NCBI RefSeq assembly: GCF_020379485.1
Contig: NC_063439.1
Span: 25,358,098-25,422,097 of the forward strand
DNA: 64,000 nucleotides
Source: Brassica napus
Lineage: Eukaryota > Streptophyta > Magnoliopsida > Brassicales > Brassicaceae
Reading direction: 5' to 3'
Shown: positions 23,645 through 35,978 of the stretch, one piece after another
Layout of the letters: each line of letters begins with the position of its first letter
How positions within the stretch are numbered: the stretch's first letter is position 1
The notes under the pieces: generated by a model
What the model saw: the letters and a program-made list of their open reading frames with translations, nothing else
Told to the model about the DNA's origin: nothing
Database searches by the model: none
Translations under genes and position numbers: made by a program

Positions 23645-26289
23645 AACATTCAAACTTGTTCGGACCTGTTTTGTTTTCGTTCGTTGTTCTTTGTTGACTT
23701 GATGAAATTTTTTTATTTTTATTTTCTGGGTTATATTCTCTCGTTCGTTCCCCTTTCCTTTTGCAAGTATGAATTTCTTTTTTTTCTTTCTCAAAGCTAT
23801 GAATTTTCTTGCTTTATTTTAAATTTTTGCTCTTTTTTCTTTTAATAAAAATTGTATATTCTTCTCGTGATCCAGTTATAATTCTTCTTTGATGATCCAA
23901 CGGTTTTCATTTGATCGTCCCAACCTTTTTTTTTTATTGATTTATTTGCTGCCTTTCTTTTAATAGTATTCTGGGATGCCAAGTCTTACTTTTGTGATTT
24001 CATGATTACGATTTATTTGAAGATTGAGTCACTAACACACGACGTCGTTTGTTTAGCATCATGAGTTGTAACTTGTAGCGTCAATCTCTTGGTACATAAT
24101 AGCTTTGCAGGTTGCTGCACACACGTGCAATCGAATTCGCACCCAAAAGTGGACTGTTTTGAAACCCAGCTTTTGATCAGAAGAACCAGTCCTTGTGGAA
24201 ATGGAGTTTCCAAACAAAATGTAAATATGCGTGATCATGTCTTCAACATTTTTACTTTCTAATAAAAGTGGCTCAAGACTGTCACCACCACTAAACCAAA
24301 TGGAGTTTTTACTATTAAAAGCTTTAAGAATTCAGACGCCCATATATACATGTCCAAGGCTAGCTCTTGGTTTAAAATTCCAATTCTGAACCCAAAGGAT
24401 ACATGCTTTAATTTACTAAATTATGAGAACACATAAAATTATACAATATACAGTAATGCATTTATACTCACTAAATGCTATTTTAAGTGTTTAACAACAA
24501 GTCTTTGTCTACTGAAATTACTTGATACCTAAACATATCTTAATTCGACACTAACTAATCTTTATTACTTAACAAGACACCCATCTTTACTAGATTCTAA
24601 AATATTACTTTTGATTTTGTTCTTAAGTCCCACACTTCATGAACCAAAATGTTCCAAACCGTAAGAAAAGTTTATCACACACAATAGATTTCAAGCCTTA
24701 ATATTAACATTAGATAGATACACGAAAGAAAAGATATGCACTATGTGTTTTACCTTATCAGGTTTTTTCACTCATTGATTCTCTAATGCAATGTTAGTGA
24801 TATATATATGCATTATGTTAATGTACCATATAAACCAGTAACTCAATATATTATTTGTGATACTTGTCATATTAAAAAAATTTATGTTAACATTCATTGC
24901 TGTCAATATTTCGAAAAAATTTGACAGCATTTTTAGTGTCAATATATTATTTGTGATACTTGTTATATGTTGCCATTAATATTTCGAAAAGCATTTTTAG
25001 TTTCAAATTTTTTAATGTAATTCGGTTACATAATTATTTTAAATGAACCATTTAAAAATAATTTTCATTAGAATATCTTACGAAGCTCTTGTGGTTCTCA
25101 GTTCTCGGGGTTTCTTAATTATTTTCTTTTACAACTGAAATATTAAATGAAAATTCAGCTACGGAAATGCTCTAATCAACCAATATATATAGATAAATCT
25201 TCTTAGTGTGAACAGAACATCCTTTAACAAACAAAGAAATCAGTAGTATATTTCAACATCAATATCGAATTGGCTGTTCCATTAATATTGATTTGAAGTA
25301 TGACTCTTTTATTGTTTACATTTTTGTCTAACTTATAATTTATTGTTAGAGACTAATTGATAACTTTCCAAGAAATTAACTATATATTGGCCTAACTAAT
25401 ATCTTCCAAAAACTAATGGTTCTGCTTAGCCTATGTTCATCGATTATTATTATTCTCAATTCCAGAATATGTCACAAAGAGGGGAAGAATCTGGGACGTT
25501 CATCATTTTGTATTATTGTATATTAAGGTTCCAAGTTTTTCTTCGCCTAAGAAGCATTCTAAAACGCAGTCTACATCGAACTTTACTTTACGTGTTGTTA
25601 AAACAAACGCGTATATTTGGCAAACATTCCTTTTTGAACTTTCCATAGTTTCTTCTTGATAAGCATGATTTATAAATAGTTAGGAACCATTAATCAAGAA
25701 CACATCCCGTTTTATCTGATATTTGTTTGCTTAGATGCAACATTTTAAATCAGCCCTTGTGCAAATTGATTGATACTTATCTACATAATTAATAATATAA
25801 GCTTCATTAGCAATTGTTGAGGGTTTTTTCACTTCTGTAATTTCTCTACAACATCAAATCTCTTCTAATTATGATGTATATAGTTTTTTTAAAGAAACTT
25901 AGAGATTGGTATTTTTCTTTATTCACTGTAAAGAGGAAAAACGTATTATAATTATGAAAAGTTATTAATAATTTGTTGATTTTAAAATCTATAGCCAAAA
26001 TCTTACCGCACGAAAATTGTTAACCACATCCTAAGGATTTATTGCATAAAAATTTACAATAAACCTTAACTAATCAATGCTCGTAGTTTTTATTGGCATA
26101 TATATCATGCTCATATAATTATTTGTACTGGCTACTGCTATATTTGTTTAGATTCTGTTGTTATGAATCTGTATGGTTCTAAAAGCAAAAACCTTATTTA
26201 TTTCACTTTCTATGAGCAAATTTACCCAACAACACATGTCTCAAAAATGAATGTGTCTAGCGATAAATGGATCAGCAAGTGGTAACCAT

Positions 26290-26640
26290 TTATTCAATAA
26301 ACATAAATAGCAAGTGGTAGAAAAGGCGCAGGAGCGATCACATTCAGATGACCAGGAGGAGACGAATAGTTTGCATAGTTCGATATGTCAAGTGGATGCA
26401 TTTTGGACAACCAAACAGTCTATTTTTGGAGGTGGTTTCGTTGTGGAGCTAGAAGGCGGATCTACAATTTCTGATTCCTTCGATGGAAATCAACTCCTCA
26501 CTCCCTTACTTGTGGAGGTAAATTTGGTATTCTAGACTATGCGAACCTCTCTCCATATCAAATATGATATTGTGCATTTTGAGTCGGATTATCTTCAAAT
26601 AGTAAAGTTGATAGAAGAAAAATATTTTTGACCACCTGTA
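26290..26640 (+). pseudogene. LINE-type RNase H-like domain fragment (decayed retroelement)
   Basis: A plus-strand frame reads SSICQVDAFWTTKQSIFGGG and later LLTPLLVE. After a frame change, a second piece reads MRTSLHIKYDIVHFESDYLQ. This pattern (CQVDxxW, then ESDxLQxVKxI) is the RNase H-like domain often found at the end of plant non-LTR retrotransposons. No reverse transcriptase is attached, and the frame is broken by a stop near 26535. Confidence 0.6.
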
Positions 26641-27108
26641 GTTTTAAAATGAGAAGAATTTTTTTTCATATTCTTTTTTTATTTACGTTACTTTATGTAT
26701 CTTTTATTCTTAATAATTTAATGTTAGAGCAGATTTTTTTGCGAAAAAAGCTAATACGAAAAACTACTGAATTCTCCCATGTAAACAATTTGGTTCTTTC
26801 GAGATTACTTCTCCAGCTTAACCTTTTTAAACCGGTTTAATAAAATATAGTGTTTGCAGTAGAAAAAAAAACAATTAGCAAATGGTAACCATATATATTT
26901 ACACGATATTACCATATCTCTTATATAAAAATGATGTTTTATGAAATATAGAGATCAAATGGCATCAAAACTTTATCACCATTAATAGGAAAAAAATCTC
27001 CATTTTTAGTTATTTTTAATTAAATATCATTAATTAAAAATAAAGAAACAGGCTCCGCAATAATTAAAAATGGTGATCGTTGTCTAATTAAATTCGCACT
27101 CCATATTA

Positions 27109-28212
27109 AGAGCTTGATTGTTTGTAGTTTTTGCTTTAGTTTTTGGTTTTTGTTTTTGTAGAAACCATTTTTCATCCAATCAAGATTTTGGTTTTTGTTT
27201 TTGTTTTTGTAAAAACTATTTGAGTTGCCAATCAAGATTTTCAATAAATAGATTCCCTAAAATTTAGGGAAACTAGTTTTTGAAAAGTTTAACCAATTTA
27301 TGAAGAAAAACCAAAAACCAACTTTTGGAAGCTTTTATGAAGAAAAACGAATTTTGATTTTATTTTGTAGAAACTACTATATTTAATTAATTAATAATTA
27401 ATAAATAATATTTTCATAAAAATAAAATTATCATAAAATATTTTATACATTAGATATTATTTAAGCAATAATGTGAAATATTTTAATTTGTGTTTCATAT
27501 CTGTAAATTAATTTATATATTTTATAAATAATATTATTTAATTTTAAAACTTAGCTATTAGTTTCTATAAACAAAAAATTGAATTATTTTAATAATTATT
27601 AGTTACATTAAAAATAACAAATATTATAAAAACATAATATGTTTTATTAATACAATATATTGTATAATCCTGAGATATAAAAATTGCCATTCAACTTTAA
27701 GAAAATATAAATAATTTATATAAGAAAATTTATAATTAGTTTCATAATTTTATGTGTTTTTATTTTTGTATAATTTATAATATTTATATAAGAAACACTA
27801 TTTATTCAAGTTTTTAAAATTAAAATATTTTATATAAGAAAAATTTCTAAGTAGTTTCAAAATTTAATTTTTTTTAAATTTTGTGTAATTTATATATATT
27901 TTATGTTTTATATTTTATATAATATATATATTTTCATAAAAATATAATAATTAAAATATATATTGTATTTTATTTTAAAATAATAATCACAGTATTTTAA
28001 TAAGTTTTAATTGTAAAATCTAAATATTTATTTTGTTGTATTATTTTAAAGTAATCTATTAATTAATTTTTGAAAATAAAAAAAATACTGCAAAACCAAA
28101 AACCAAAATCAAAACCTAAAAACCAAAAACTAAAAACCAAAAGCTGGAAACCAAAAACTAAAATCTAAAAACCAAAAACTAAAACTAAAATCTAGTGAAA
28201 CAATCATCACCT
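27109..28212. mobile_element. 1.1 kb non-coding element with long inverted repeats
   Basis: The left end AGAGCTTGATTGTTT and the reverse complement of the right end AGGTGATGATTGTTT match at 11 of 15 positions. Each is followed by long arrays of TTTTGGTTTTTG (left) and CAAAAACCAAAAAC (right) that can pair. The middle 27390-28080 is extremely AT-rich and non-coding. I see no clean target duplication, so the superfamily is not assigned. Confidence 0.5.
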
Positions 28213-29151
28213 AAACAGGTTTTGTAGTTATAATTTGCCGACAGATCAGCAATACTCCGCAAGAATGACAGAAAACTCTACGAAAGACACGTGTCCATCT
28301 TCCTAAAGACATTGACGATTTCACCGTTACCCTAATCTTATCTCTTTCCTTCCTTCCTCAAAAGAGAAAGAGATTATATAAATATATATTTATTTTTTTG
28401 GCTTCCTAAAATAAGAAAACAAAAAACAAAGAAGGGAGAAATTCTCGCACAAGTTTCTCGTCCTTTCCATCGTTTTCTCTCTTGACTCGGTCGACCACAC
28501 CAACCAACCCCAAACTCTCTCTTGAATCCAATTCGCTTTACCAACAAGAGGAAGGAACCTGCTGCTGCTGCTGCCTTGTTTCAAATCCAATCGGAAACTG
28601 CTTCAGAGATCTCGTTCATTTCGCGGCTGAGGGTTCGGCTTTGGCTTCTCCCGGTTCTTCCTGGGTCTGAGAGAAAAAGGGTTTCGTTGATTCCAACTAT
28701 TGCTTGATTCAATTCGATCAACAAGTCTTCATCTTTTTTATCTCTTTCTTTAATTTAGGTTTCGAATTATCTGGAAAACCCTAAGTCTCTACACAGAAAA
28801 GAAAAAAAAAAAACAATTTATTGATTCATTGATTCATGTGTGACCACCACCAATTCGTTGTTAATACGTCTCATCTTAGCGTTTTCAGTTTCGTTTCCTT
28901 TTAGGGTTCGTTTTACTTTCTAATCTCTAAACAAAAGGAAAGCTCAGAACTTTTTTTGGGTGACTAGTATTTTTTTGTTGTCATCTCAAACCAAAGAGTC
29001 CAGCTTCTTCCCTTTTCTTCTTATTCTCTCTTTTATCATTCACAGATCACAAAAAATAAAAAAGATAGCTTTTTTCGGATCTGATCTTGGGGTATTCACT
29101 GTACAAAAGGGATTTTTTTTAGGTTAAGTGTATATATATAGGTTAGGAGAT

Positions 29152-30529
29152 ATGGCGTTGAATTTTTCACAGAGGAACTTTTCTCCCCATTTATCTGAGG
29201 AACCGATGAAGATAGCCAATGGGTATCTCGTTGAGGGAGTTTCCGAGAGGAAAGATGATGTTTTTTCCCATCCTTGGTGTTCAAGTATTGCTAAAGGTGA
29301 TTCAGCAGCTTCTTCTGTTGATATACTTGATGTTCTGCCTTCTGATCCCTTTGGCATGGATATCAACAATACTTTCACTGCCATCACTGGATGGCTTGAG
29401 GATTTGGAGGTTGATTATGGGAGAGATGAGAGTGGGGTTGGTGATGGGAACCACCACCAGCAGCTCTTTGCTCGGTTGAGTTTCATTTGGAACAATGCAA
29501 TGCGGTTTCAGGAGTTCCCGGAGAGTATTAATGTGTATGATAATGGGTGGGGGTCGTTGAACGGGTTTGGTGATGGATCTTGTCATGGTGCCTTCGTGTC
29601 TGCTGGTAGTGTGGATGAGGATGGGAGGAATGGTGGCGAAGTTGCAGAGAGCAGTGGTCGATGCACCGATGATGGAGGAGAGAACGCAAACGTTGTTCAT
29701 CCGGCGTTTGGTTTTTGTCTTTATCACTTGGGGGTGAAGGATCTTCTTTCAGTTAGTATGGTTTGCAAGTCGCTGAACACGACTGTCTGTGATGACTCGC
29801 TGCTGTGGAGACATATCCACATTTCTCAGCCGTTGAATGAGAAGATCACTGACGAGGCTCTTCTGCAGTTAACCGAGCGTGCTCAGGGCACTATGCAGTG
29901 CTTGAGGCTCGTAGATTGCTCGAGAATTACAGAAGATTGTCTTAAGCAGGTGTTGGAGCGCAACCCACAAGTAGTCAAGGTGAGCTTTCTATATAACTTC
30001 TTTGCTGAAGAATGCATCTTTGGGATTTTATTTAAACGTAATATTGTTTTGTGGTTGGCAGCTTGGTGTGCCTGGATGCATAAGGATCACAATCGATGGT
30101 GTTTTGAGCATCTTGAGAGATCTGAAGTCTGCGGGAAAGCTTCAGGTGAAGCACTTGGAGATCGGTGGCCTCTTTGGAGTCACTAAAGATCACTATGATG
30201 AATTGTTTGGTTTGTTAAACATAGAAACTAATGTGGAGCGGTCCATACAGAAGCCACGTTTTTACCATAGAGGATACTCATATGTCTCCTGCGATGATAA
30301 CGAGGGGATAGATATTGAGATGTGTCCGAAATGTGAGAACTCGAGGCTTGTGTATGACTGTCCAGCAGAAGATTGTAAAGGGAAGGGGGAATGTCGTGCT
30401 TGTTCTCTTTGCATACAGAGGTGTTTTCAGTGTGGTCGGTGCATCAATGATAGTGAGTATGAGGAAACCTTTTGTCTGGAGTTTTTGTGCGCTGATTGTT
30501 CGAGGCCGTCCCCTGAGTTACCTCTCTAG
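29152..30529 (+). CDS. SKIP14: F-box protein SKIP14-like, 431 aa
   Basis: This is a plant-specific F-box protein, the presumed substrate adaptor of an SCF ubiquitin ligase that binds SKP1/ASK. Two exons, 29152-29979 and 30062-30529, join in frame at QVVK|LGVPGC. Residues 181-225 form the F-box, with VHPAFGFCLYHLGVKDLLSV and CKSLNTTVCDDSLLWRHIHI. Leucine-rich-repeat-like segments follow (LRLVDCSRITEDCLKQVL). The last 60 residues are Cys-rich: CPKCENS, CPAEDCKGKGECRACSLC, CFQCGRC and CADCS, a probable metal-binding module. The start at 29152 is the first ATG; an upstream in-frame GTG is ignored. The match is to At3g26000. Confidence 0.9.
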
Positions 30530-31670
30530 GTAGAAAATTCAGTCTGAGCCGTTCTTTTCGTTCTGAAATTGAATGGCTCAGTTCTTCATGGGTAAGGTGT
30601 AGGTGCCATAGTATCCTGTACATATATTAGTATGGCTTTATTTGGTGTTTGGAGAAGTCAGAAAAAAAGGAAAAAAAAAAGAATCATTGAATAGTTTATG
30701 TGGGTGAAGACTACACAAGGAGTCTGTAATGGGTGTAATATGCATTGATGGTAATCCGCTTTTAGTTTGAGAAACAGATTATGAAGCTTAGGTGGTATCC
30801 TGCTGTGTTGACTGAGAGTTGCATGATGGGTTATTTGTTTTGAGAAAGTCAACGAGAAAAAGGAAAGGAAAGGAAAGACTGTGTAAAAGAAAAATTCTGA
30901 GTGGTAGAGTAGTGTGTTTTGTAGCAGGCGGTGCGATCTGTCAGCTGCTTTGGTAGTTGAGTTTGGAGGGTAAAGAATATGAGTTTTTAGCCATCTGAAG
31001 CCATCAGAGGAAACCATAATATTGGTAAAAGAATAGATGGAGATGTTTTGGTGGGAGTTAAGCATGGAGACTAGAGACTACATTAAACTCCACTCCATGT
31101 TGATCAAGGTAAAGTTGCATCTTGTGGCTCTTGCTTATGTTTCATATCTATTCGTCACTGAATCCACTAACTGTTTTGCATATGTTTCTTAACTAGCAAG
31201 ACTGAATCCACGACTGTTTATGTTTCAGGTGTGCCACTTTGGTGAAATCTTGGAGATGGACTTTTAACTATCTAGGAACTTCTTTATTAAAATAATTATA
31301 TGTTATATCTTTTGTTGAATAATTGTCATAAAATAAAGATTTCTCTTGGCTTTAGACTTCCATTAAAAATAATAAAAATAAAAGTTGTAACTTTGAATTG
31401 TTTGCTGTGTATGCAACCCAATAAGCAAATTTAAGATTAAGATACCATGCACCAATGGTTTGCAAAAACAGACTATATAAAAGAAGAGAAGAGATATAAA
31501 CTTGGGTTGCCGGGAAACTACTTGTGGGTTTCATATTATACAGCAGGCAGTGATGAGAATTGGGTTGAGGAAAAGAGTAGCTTCTTTGTACATTCCATCC
31601 TTTGATTGTTAATTGTCAGAAATTGGACTTTTAAAGAACTGAATCTAATATAAACTTGGTTGGTAAGCAG
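30530..31670. other. SKIP14 3' region and intergenic
   Basis: No gene supported. The first 300 bases should contain the SKIP14 3' UTR and polyadenylation site. From memory, GT-4 (At3g25990) would be next in Arabidopsis; I see no trace of it. Confidence 0.5.
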
Positions 31671-31675
31671 AACAA

Positions 31676-32085
31676 AACAGAGTGAGAAACAGCCACATCC
31701 GTGTCCGTATATGCCAGCACATCAAACACACCTAAACAAAAAAACAATGATATGCAATTACAATACACAAAGAAATAAGCTAGTGTTGAGAATGATGATG
31801 GTCACATTGGGTTTTCTCTACTTACAAGGTTCATCAAGACAAGGCAAGTAAGTAATGCTGGAAGCAACCTGTCGCATGATAGCTTGGATCTCCCTCATTA
31901 TCTTCTTATCACTCTTCTCCCTCGACACCCTGAAAAATCAAGATTGACGTTGTGAAAACGAAATTCAAGAAGAGTGATCATGATTTCAAATTCAAGAACT
32001 GACCCTTTCTCGACAACTTCACTATCAGTCTCGATACGGAAGTTCCACCTCTCCAAGACTTCACCAATGGATTTGGTCTTTTAGA
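31676..32085 (-). pseudogene. MAD2: MAD2 spindle-checkpoint gene remnant (three internal exons)
   Basis: Three exon-like pieces on the minus strand encode the central part of MAD2, a HORMA-domain spindle-checkpoint protein. 32083-32004 gives GEVLERWNFRIETDSEVVEK. 31929-31826 gives VSREKSDKKIMREIQAIMRQ and then VASSITYLPCLDEP. 31731 to about 31685 gives CVFDVLAYTDTDVAV. The pieces are collinear, in compatible phase, and still have good GT and AG signals. The N-terminal half of the HORMA domain is absent beyond 32085, and the last piece breaks down where the protein should continue past VAV. The place matches MAD2 (At3g25980) next to SKIP14. This is a truncated relic; a working copy must lie elsewhere. 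Confidence 0.85.
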
Positions 32086-32964
32086 GAATTGTCTCTCCGG
32101 TCATTTATGAAATTATGGAAAACTTTTGAATCTTTTAGAGAAATCTAAAATTAGTGGGAATGTGTTTCATTGCCCACATTTTACATTGTAGTAGTTAATT
32201 TATCTCATTTGGTTTTGTGTTTAAACATCATCAGTTAAGAGTTTAATGAAAGGGAATAGAAAGATTTGGAGTAAGCTTGTTATGTTTTTAAGAATCATCA
32301 AATAATGTGTGACGGGTTGGTATGTGTTTTGAGTTACAGTAGTAATAAGGAATCCTATGGTTTGTCCCCCATCTCTCAACAGCTTTGATGATGTCTCTAA
32401 AAAAACTTTTTTCGAGACGGGCTCCCGTTGTTCTATGGAGTTGCAGCTGAAAGGATCATGCTTTTGACGGGGGTGAGTTCTTTAGCTACTTGATATCTTC
32501 AAAGTTTTTTACTTTCTTTTGTTATTAATGTGTTTTATCAATGTATTTTGTTCCGACAAGTTTGTTCTTTCTGTAAACAAATGGGAGTCCTTTTCATGAA
32601 AATAAGGCATGTAAACAGGAAGAGACTTGGTATGTATTAACAAATATATTTCCATGTCAACGGACACATTTTTAAAATCTCCTAATGCTGAAGTACAAAC
32701 TTTTAAATTTATAATTTGGTCAATTTCCATTTAAATATAATGATTAGGTATTAACGAATGTTGGAGTCAACCATACAATCCCACAAGCACCAAAGGTTGC
32801 CGTGACACGCATGCATTTTTTTGGAGTTGACTTGTACGGTTGTTGTACCTTGAGGCTTGAGTTGGCCAATCACCAACAGGATTAAAGTCAATGTGAGGCT
32901 TACATTTTCTTCATAAAAATATATGATGGTGAAAAAACGAAACAAATCAAAACATTACATTACA
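32086..32964. other. Intergenic between the MAD2 remnant and the Helitron
   Basis: No intact gene. A plus-strand stretch at about 32416-32475 reads ETGSPLFYGVAAERIMLLTG, which looks protein-like but is too short to assign. The right border is the Helitron insertion point. Confidence 0.4.
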
Positions 32965-33659
32965 CTAGAGGGTTTTTCCGGGCTACGCCCGGATTTTTCC
33001 CTATAATATTATTAAATTGATTTAAACTTGCGTTTTTAGTATTGAGTAGGGTTTTTTCTGGTGAGATTGTATTGTAATTCTTTTTATATATACAGAGTAA
33101 TGCATCTCTTTTAAAAGGATGGTTATGGCTGAAGTTATTGATTCAACTGTTATTATATAATTTTGGTAAGTGGTGCTATGAGGTTTGTATATCTGAATTA
33201 TTAGTTTTTATCTTATTACTATATAAATTATTCTGTTGAACTTGTATTAATTTGCATATATTTTTTTGTATATTAAGAAGTTTTTATGTAATACCAAATA
33301 TCCTTCGATATTATAAAATATGTTTACAACTTATGAAATAAAAAATGAGTTTGATAACTAACAAAGAACATTAGCTTGAGCGATGGTCTCCAGAACAACT
33401 TAATGATCGTAACAAAAAAAAGAAACATAAAAGAAAAAGTGATCAGTATACTATGTAAAAGCAATATGGCTATAACTGAGTTTTAATAATTTGTTTGAAT
33501 ATTTTTTTCATGTCTATTTTGATCTTATATATGGTATGATATAAGAAACATTAAATTGTAGCTCCGATAACATATATAGGTACTCGTAGCTAGTGATGAA
33601 GAGAATTGTAATTTTCCTGCAGTAGTAAACTTGAAATTAATTCTCTAAACTATATTTGC

Positions 33660-34450
33660 GAAGTGATTTTGCCACATGTTTTCTCTACAATCAATTTCAC
33701 AAAACAAATATGACATGACTAATGAAATTGATGACATGGCTTCCAGGAAAATATGACATATATAATTTCATTTAATGTTGATTTATATTTTTGGCAAACT
33801 TATTAGAATATGGTAATAATTCATATATTATATTTAATATTGATATTTATTTTTGGCAAACTTTTTTAAAATATGGTAATAGCTCATACATCATCTATAA
33901 AATAAATATATTCATATAAAACATTTCAAATTTCAAAATATTATTATTTTTGTAATACTAAAGCTTTCAAAATTTCTACAATTTTTTAAAAATTAAATAA
34001 TATCTAATCGTAAGATCATTAGTTTTTTATATACCTACAATCATGCAATGTTATATCATTTTTATTAGTTTTATACAAATTGATTGTCACATGTCATTTT
34101 ACAATCAATTTCACAAAACAAATATGACATGCCTACTAAAATTGATGACATGGCTTGCGGCAAAATATGACATGGATAATTTCATTAATGTTGATTTATA
34201 TTTTGGCAAACTTATTAGAATATGGTAATAATTCATATATTACATTTAATATTGATATTTCTTTTTGGTAATTTTTTTTTAATATGGTAATAGCTCATAC
34301 ATCTCCTATAAAATTAATGTATTCATATATAACATTTCAAATTTCGAAATATTATTATTTTTGTACAATTATACAATTTGTATTACTAAAGCTTTCAAAA
34401 ATTTCTACAATATTTTAAAAATTTAAATATCTAATCGTAAAAAAATTCTT
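33660..34450. repeat. Diverged direct duplication of about 0.4 kb inside the Helitron
   Basis: 33672-34015 and 34086-34440 share long stretches such as ACAATCAATTTCACAAAACA, TTGATGACATGGCTT, GGTAATAATTCATATATTA and AATATCTAATCGTAA. The right copy leads directly into the second Helitron-like 3' end at 34479. Confidence 0.75.
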
Positions 34451-34452
34451 TA

Positions 34453-34479
34453 TCGCACATGGTGCAGGAAAACACCTAG
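34453..34479 (+). mobile_element. Second, plus-strand Helitron 3' terminus
   Basis: The sequence has a GCAC-ATG-GTGC hairpin, a short A/C-rich spacer and CTAG, followed by T. This is the standard Helitron 3' end in the orientation opposite to the enclosing element, so it suggests a nested insertion. The matching 5' end was not identified. Confidence 0.55.
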
Positions 34480-35047
34480 TAATAAATCAAAATTCAATTT
34501 AATAAATAAAATAATAGTAAAATTGCCACAGATTTTAGGTCCTTGCAGTTTAGTAGTTGTATTAATAATAAATTAAATAAGGATCAGTGCCTTTATATAT
34601 TGTTGGGATGATGCTTGTGACGATAAGAACATGAAATCTTCTATCTCTCTTGGCTTGTAAGGATCTAAAGTCTGCGGCTTGGTTGTAAGTAGCTTATATT
34701 ATTTGATAATTTATTGGTCAATGGTAATCACAAAATCATATATTAATGTCTTTCCTCTCCTAAACTCTGAACTATTTACGTTTCATGTCATAGATATCAA
34801 ATATACAATAGAACCTGTTTCTGAAGACATAAATAATAAACTGAGCAATGTAATTCTGATGAAGCAGAGTGATAAAACAGTAAACATGATTTTTAGCTGC
34901 TAATCATGCAAAGTAGATAAAATGTTTCAAGGAAAAAAAACACTGAAAAGCAAAAAAACTGAAAGGAAATCATAAGTCAATACTTAAACTGAAAAAAGAC
35001 TTAAACATCATTGAAGCATGCAATAAGTGAGAAGATGAATGGGAGCT

Positions 35048-35233
35048 CTACTTCTCACATCTTGGGCGCTTAGCTTTCGCTGGCCCATCACTTGCAGAGT
35101 TCCTCTTACTCTCCTCATCTGCAGAATCTCCACGCCTGTTCGAAGGTTCACACACTTCATTTCCAAGAAAATAATATAACTGCAGACGTAATCTTTTTAA
35201 ATTATCATATAATTTGACAATAATCTCTTCCAA
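35048..35233 (-). other. ORF in the Helitron, possible captured C-terminus
   Basis: A minus-strand frame ends with CEPSNRRGDSADEESKRNSA and then SDGPAKAKRPRCEK before the stop. The basic, Ser/Asp-rich tail looks like a real protein C-terminus. I considered an RPA-like origin, because RPA-like genes travel with plant Helitrons, but I see no OB-fold to support it. Confidence 0.3.
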
Positions 35234-35978
35234 GAAAATAATATAATTTCCTCAACGTTACATGTTTATTTATTTATCTATACTAAGCTTTCTTAACTAC
35301 CCAACAACTTCAACTAATGTAAATAGAGATCCATACTTGCTTTTAGCTGCATTAGTGTGGAAGGAGAGGTTTTATGTTAAAATAAAAGTTAAAGATCGAG
35401 AGATAGTAAGATGGAGAATCAAAGTTGGTCAGATTGGTGCATTCATCCAACTAAAAGACAGACGAAACAATGATTGCAAGTGAAACTACTCTAGATGTTT
35501 ACCTTTGGTATAGATAGTTTCTCATTTAGCTTCTTTTAAACCAGACCACGATGTGTTATCATCCGCTGATTACAAATTCTACAATGACTCCAGCTATCTT
35601 CTCCACAAAACACTCTTTCATAATCTGGTATCTGCTGTATAGAAAAGTGTATTGTTATTTCATGAACCTAACTACCCAAAACATCAACGAAAATGACATG
35701 AACTTATAGCATTATTACCTCTAACGTACTGACTCTGAGATTGGTTAGTGACGTCTCTTCCTCGAGTTTTTACTGTTTTCTTTATTACCTTGGCGAGCCT
35801 TTTCTTTTCAATACTACCATGCTTTGAAGTTCAAGACACGTAGCTTTATGTCAAAGAAACAAATACATTTTAACTAATGATCAGTCATGGATGAGTCTTT
35901 TGATACAGGAAGTCAAAACACTCTAAGCATTTGGAAAAAAAAGGGATCAAATATTTAGGGTGTCAATGAAACTTACCG

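Larger units (their letters stand above)
23289..29151. other. 5.9 kb AT-rich intergenic block with transposon relics
   Basis: The left 600 bases are the B'eta leader and promoter, with a (GAT)8 run at 23621-23644. The rest has no intact gene. It contains an imperfect tandem duplication (about 24838-25010), an RNase H-like retroelement fragment (26290-26640) and a 1.1 kb element with terminal inverted repeats and a very AT-rich core (27109-28212). The SKIP14 promoter and long 5' UTR should occupy roughly 28380-29151. From memory, a kelch/F-box gene (At3g26010) lies here in Arabidopsis; I do not see it. Confidence 0.5.

Noticed and set aside
29128..29151. Upstream GTG start for SKIP14
   Set aside because: The first ATG at 29152 is in good context, and the extra residues are not protein-like.
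35262..35483. Plus-strand ORF of 73 codons in the Helitron
   Set aside because: Low-complexity frame with no recognisable domain; treated as chance.
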